Origin: Chrysomallon squamiferum
Lineage: Eukaryota > Mollusca > Gastropoda > Neomphalida > Peltospiridae
Assembly (NCBI GenBank): GCA_012295275.1
Contig: CM022676.1
Span: forward strand, 16,689,501 to 16,753,500
Direction of reading: 5' to 3'
DNA: 64,000 bases
This document shows, in pieces, positions 60,065 through 64,000 of the stretch. The notes beneath the pieces were generated by a model. The model had not been told where the DNA came from. It searched no databases and worked only from the letters and a program-made list of their open reading frames with translations. The stretch's first letter is position 1; each line of letters opens with the position of its first letter. Made by a program: the position numbers and the translations under genes.

Positions 60065-60122
60065 ATGTATTTCTTTCCGTGCATCTGGATTTATTCATTT
60101 GTTATACCTACGGTTATTTCAG
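60065..60122 (+). CDS. Signal-peptide exon of R3
   Basis: 58-nt exon with G|GTATGT donor encoding the same 19 residues as R1. The two differences (TGT/TGC and ACA/ACG) are silent. Probable first exon of a secreted or membrane gene whose other exons lie right of the window. Confidence 0.55.
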
Positions 60123-61867
60123 GTATGTCATATTATTGTTTATATATATATATAGTTAATAAGAGTGAAATACCGAATAATAATACTAATAAAATTACAT
60201 ACACAAAGTAAATTATCGATTAACTCTGAGGTCATCCGACAAACGTAAACCTTTATATTTGTTTTAAAAGAACAAATCGCACTAATATTCTAAAAATATG
60301 TTTTTGTTTGAATTTATTAACCATGTCATTTTTCTGTATTGTTGTTCATTTCGTTTGGTATGTAAGATAGTATTGATATAATGATTTTTCTTCTTTGAAT
60401 ATTTGTTTAATATTATTTGGCCTTGAAGTTTGATCTTTTGGACAGAAGTGGACGTAACTGCCACGTTTTTCAAACCCTGACATATTTTTAATTAGCGTTT
60501 CAATTTTGATGAAACTATTTGACTGAAAAATTACTTTGGTAAAAATCCTTAATAGCTGCATGTAAATTCTGAAATAGTTTCACGTTTTGTTTCATCTTGA
60601 ATCTGACGTGAATTCGAAATGACCTTCAATCAAAATTAAATTCTAAGATGTCACCTACAACACATAAAAACAGTTTGTAATAAAAGACTGGCTGTCTCAG
60701 TACCAGTTGTAAACTATTGCTGCCTGATCTGAACAACAAACTTTCACTTGTTAAAAAAATGATCGTAAGGACGTAGACATTTACAAATTAGTCTGAGAAT
60801 TGTTCGACTGTATTTATAAACGAGGGAGTTGAACAACTGAAACCCTATTTTAGACTCAAAATAACTGTTATTATCCAATATTGTATCAATATTGTTGTTA
60901 TTATATATATATTATTATTATTATCATTATCATTATTATTATTATTAATGTTATTGTTATAGTTGTTGTGCTATTGCTGTTGTTTTTATCCTTGTTATTG
61001 TTACTGAACAGTTACTATTATTTATCTTCTAACGAATTTTGATAAACATGTGTGATGTGGTATTTTCCTATTTATTTCTACACTTATGCGCATTGATTAC
61101 GAATTGTTCAGATCGTCGTAAATAACAGCCGGAGATACTTGTGTGTATCGTGTATCAGTGACACAGCATTCTTATCTGACCTACATAAAAAAAACGCCCA
61201 TTTGTTTCCTTTAATTTTACGCTCGTCATGTGAATATCGTCCGAGCACTACAGCACGTGTATGACAACATTTGAAAAACGAAACCAAAATTTTAAAATTA
61301 TTTTTACACATGCCGTAAGATTCTGAAACATTAAATAAGAGAAACGTATCTATATATAGAATCATCATCGAAACCTTTAAGTACTCAACAGACTCTTTCT
61401 CCGTACAATGTAATAAAACACTTAAAATACAACTTTTGTTCACTTATTAAGTAAACTTCAAAAATCTTTTACACAACAACACACCTGTGCTAGTTGTTTA
61501 GCAGGAAAAAATAGTTCACACAGTTAAAGAAGCAATAGTTATTTCTAAAAAATTAATCTCTTTATCACTAAATTCTGTTCTGATTACTGATTCGTTAAAT
61601 AAAATATTCAGAAAAAAATGTACGTTTTTGAAGAAGAGAACTTCGACGTAAATAGGTTTCAACTTGTGGAACAAATTAAATATTTTTGAAAAATGGAATA
61701 AACACATCAGTCTGTATTATTCTTTAAGTAACTATAGGCTTAACCACTGTTGTATCAGTACTTATTTAAACCTTTCAGTACATCATCATCATCGTAATTA
61801 CGATATTTCTGTATATAGTGTTTTCTTTCTCACGAAACTGCTCTATTCTAACTCACTGATCGTCTAT

Positions 61868-62485
61868 AAATATTATTAGAAAATACACTGCATTACTTCA
61901 AACAAAACAAGTATTACTAGAAATTATAGAAGATAAATTTGAACAAAACAAGTACCATTAGAAAATATAGAGGATGACTTTAAACAAAAACGTATGATTA
62001 GGAAATATACAGGATAACTTTGAACAAATATATATTATTAGAAAATATACAGGGCAATTTTAAACAAAAATGTATTATTAGAATACAGAGTGAAACTTTA
62101 TACAAAAACATATCATTAGGAGTATATACAGGATAACTTTAAACAAAAAGGTAATATTCGAAAATATATGTGATAAATATATTGTTGGAAAATAGAAAGG
62201 AAAACGTTAAACAAAACCCGAATTGTTAGAAAATATACAGGATAACTTTAACCAAGAATGTACTATTAAATAACACACAGGGTAACTTTTAACAAAAACT
62301 TATTATTAGACGTGTACAGTGAAACTTTATACTGAAAAGTATTATTAGGAATATATACATGTTAAGTTTAAAAACAAATTGGATTATCAGAAAAGGCTAA
62401 CGTTAAACAGAAACGTTTTATTAGAAACATAGGGTGAAACATTATTACTAAATATATAGGATAACTTTAAACAAAAACGTATAGT
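61868..62485. repeat. 40-bp satellite, R3 copy
   Basis: About 15 units, aligned with 31055-31770. Confidence 0.85.
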
Positions 62486-62590
62486 TGCCTAATGCAATTC
62501 TTGGGTTTAGTTCCTATGGGATAAGTCCTGAATTTATTTTCTCCTTGATAATCGCTGTGAAATTTTGCTCTAGGATAATCCTTTGTTTCA
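62486..62590 (-). pseudogene. Short copy of the ZNFX1-locus 3' end in R3
   Basis: Only the inner part (GCTGTGAAATTTTGCTCTAG region) remains. The counterpart of about 31735-32120 in R1 is missing, and the satellite is joined directly at ACGTATAGTTGCCTAATGCA. Confidence 0.8.
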
Positions 62591-62709
62591 ATTAACGGAC
62601 ACTGAACTCACCTCTATGGTCACTAGGCAGAGGATCAGAATCATGATCACTGAAATCTTTGAACTTACGTTTTACTTTCTTACCACGTCATCTTGAAATG
62701 ACCTCACAC

Positions 62710-62748
62710 TATAAAAGTTGCAGCATCTATAGACTTTTGAGTTCAGTA
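62710..62748 (+). promoter_or_regulatory. TATA/initiator candidate, R3 copy
   Basis: TATAAAAG at 62710 and TCAGTA at 62743, the same spacing as in R1 (32340). Confidence 0.35.
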
Positions 62749-63570
62749 GTAAAATATACGTAAAAGAGACGTGCTCACAACAAACTTTCAATTTTTACGC
62801 TTTTTAGTGATTTAATATACACACCTGTCATGAGGTTACACTATTGTTGGTTGCAGCTTATGTTATTGTATTTCATTGTTATATTACGGCTAAAATATAA
62901 TGTGGTGAATTTAAAATTATATTCTTAATTTACGTGGGGAATTTGACCTGGAATGAAACTCTGTCATATGTTATTACATTCTATGTTGCTTACTCTTCAG
63001 ATTATCATATCTAACTTCACCTTCCTTACTGGTTTATGTAAATGCACATTAAATTACACAGCCGTAGAACAAGACAAAAAAATGTCATATACAACCAAAC
63101 AAATATGATGTGATACCGAAGAACTGTGATTTAGAAGATAAATCACGAGCAAAAGATTTTGGTCAACAAGAAAAATTAATCCAGCAATAGTAGTGTAGAA
63201 CCTCATTTTGCTGTCGAACTTATTATTATTACTTTTGTAGTGTTCATAATTGATGTTTGTGACATACATGTGTATATATATATATATATATATTGAGAAT
63301 CTGTTGGATGATATGGTCTAACGCTTTAGCAATTTGTGTTAGGATACTAAATCCAAGATGGCCGCCGTATAATCTATATTCCTCATAATCTGATAGAACA
63401 GTACGATATGATGAAAAATCGTTTTTATTTGTTTTAGAAATCGTAATTAGCTACACCATATGGTGAATTCCCTGTGAAAAAGATATATAAAATCAAACTT
63501 TGAGAAGGTGCAATAACTACTTTGGCTCTTTCGTCCCGCGTTTTTTTCTTTTTTTTTTTTTGGTGCGAAT

Positions 63571-63699
63571 ATGAACCGGCAAGAAGGAAATCTGTTTCTG
63601 GAAAAGATAGGACTTTTCGAGACAGAACGTGGCTGCAGAACCCGTGATTACCTTCGATCTAAACAGAAGACTGGAGAATCGCTGAAACTTTTCTCATAA
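63571..63699 (+). CDS. Short 42-codon open frame, R3 copy
   Basis: Same peptide as 33205-33333; one silent change (AAA to AAG at codon 12). TATATAAAATC is about 85 bases upstream. Confidence 0.25.
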   Translation: MNRQEGNLFLEKIGLFETERGCRTRDYLRSKQKTGESLKLFS

Positions 63700-64000
63700 G
63701 TAATAAGGGTTTGGCTCTGAGATTTAGTAATATATTATGATCATTTCGCTGTCAATTTTCTCATTAAACAGGTTTCAACTAAATGATTCTGTATTTTAAT
63801 AGGTTTCGTAACAATTTCGTTTGGTTAATTTTTTTAATTTTTTTACTATAAATTATTTCGGAGGTAATATATCTCTTTCTTCTGTTTGTTACTGTGTGTT
63901 TATTTAATGGTTGAAGGTGGCATTATCAGTGATAGATAATATTAGTTGTTAGAATATCGTTTTATTTATTTTTCTTTTCTTCAATTATTATTATTACTAT

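Larger units (their letters stand above)
58725..64000 (+). repeat. Segmental repeat R, copy 3 (R3), runs off the window
   Basis: Same order as R1, with a deletion of the counterpart of about 25860-26460 (joined at 59128-59145) and absence of the R1 segment 28918-30688. From 61524 to the window end it follows R1 30689-33620 with very few differences. The R1 continuation holds the SRCR gene, so a related gene may follow beyond the window. Confidence 0.85.

Noticed and set aside
61108-61443. 111-codon minus-strand frame in R3
   Set aside because: The matching R1 region (about 28510-28860) has indels that break it; no protein likeness.

Overview
The window is animal nuclear DNA. It has multi-exon genes with GT/AG introns, very AT-rich spacers full of (TTA)n, (TA)n, (CT)n and (CA)n arrays, TATA-type promoters, decayed LINE and DDE-transposase pieces, and one 200-bp assembly gap. 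The gene set is an NFX1-type helicase (ZNFX1-like), two-exon group A SRCR domains, a chitin-binding type-2 protein and cysteine-rich Ig-like receptors. Together with GGGAGGTAAC-type repeats, this fits a lophotrochozoan, most likely a gastropod mollusc. The organism is inferred, not proven.

Layout. (1) 372-3114 (+): the last four exons of an Ig-like receptor (copy A): transmembrane segment and cytoplasmic tail. (2) 4262-5995: a 40-bp satellite, then 6397-10632 (-) a broken ZNFX1-like helicase whose ATPase core runs into a 27-bp coding-type minisatellite. (3) 10.6-21.8 kb: gene-poor DNA with a TA-flanked MITE (11504-11936), a large minisatellite (16.1-18.0 kb), a tRNA-like SINE candidate and a DDE-transposase scrap. 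(4) 21859-25365 (+): Ig receptor copy C, a pseudogene cut off just before its transmembrane exon. (5) 25372-33620: segmental repeat R1. (6) 37370-40863 (+): three SRCR domains in six exons. (7) 41431-41630: gap, then repeat R2 to 43962. (8) 44203-46329 (-): a secreted chitin-binding protein. (9) 47730-56016 (+): Ig receptor copy B, which can be read in full as eight exons and 379 residues. (10) 57.0-58.6 kb: LINE remnants, then repeat R3 from 58725 to the window end.

How the parts connect. A, B and C are copies of one gene plan: signal peptide, two Ig-like domains, Thr/Ser stalk, one membrane pass and a short tail with a YxNL tyrosine motif. All extracellular exon boundaries are phase 1. The repeats R1, R2 and R3 each carry a TATA-like box followed about 75-85 bp later by a 58-nt signal-peptide exon (MYFFP...) that also ends in phase 1. 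That exon is splice-compatible with both the SRCR and the Ig exons. R1 is the best candidate for exon 1 of the SRCR gene. The main proposal is that the repeat is a mobile or duplicating promoter-plus-secretion-signal cassette inside an immune-type receptor cluster. R1 and R3, and in part the ZNFX1 locus, also share the 40-bp satellite and a fragment of the ZNFX1 3' end, so the whole neighbourhood has been reshuffled by duplication.

Limits: exon models come from reading frames, splice signals and comparison between copies in this window. No transcript or database evidence was available.
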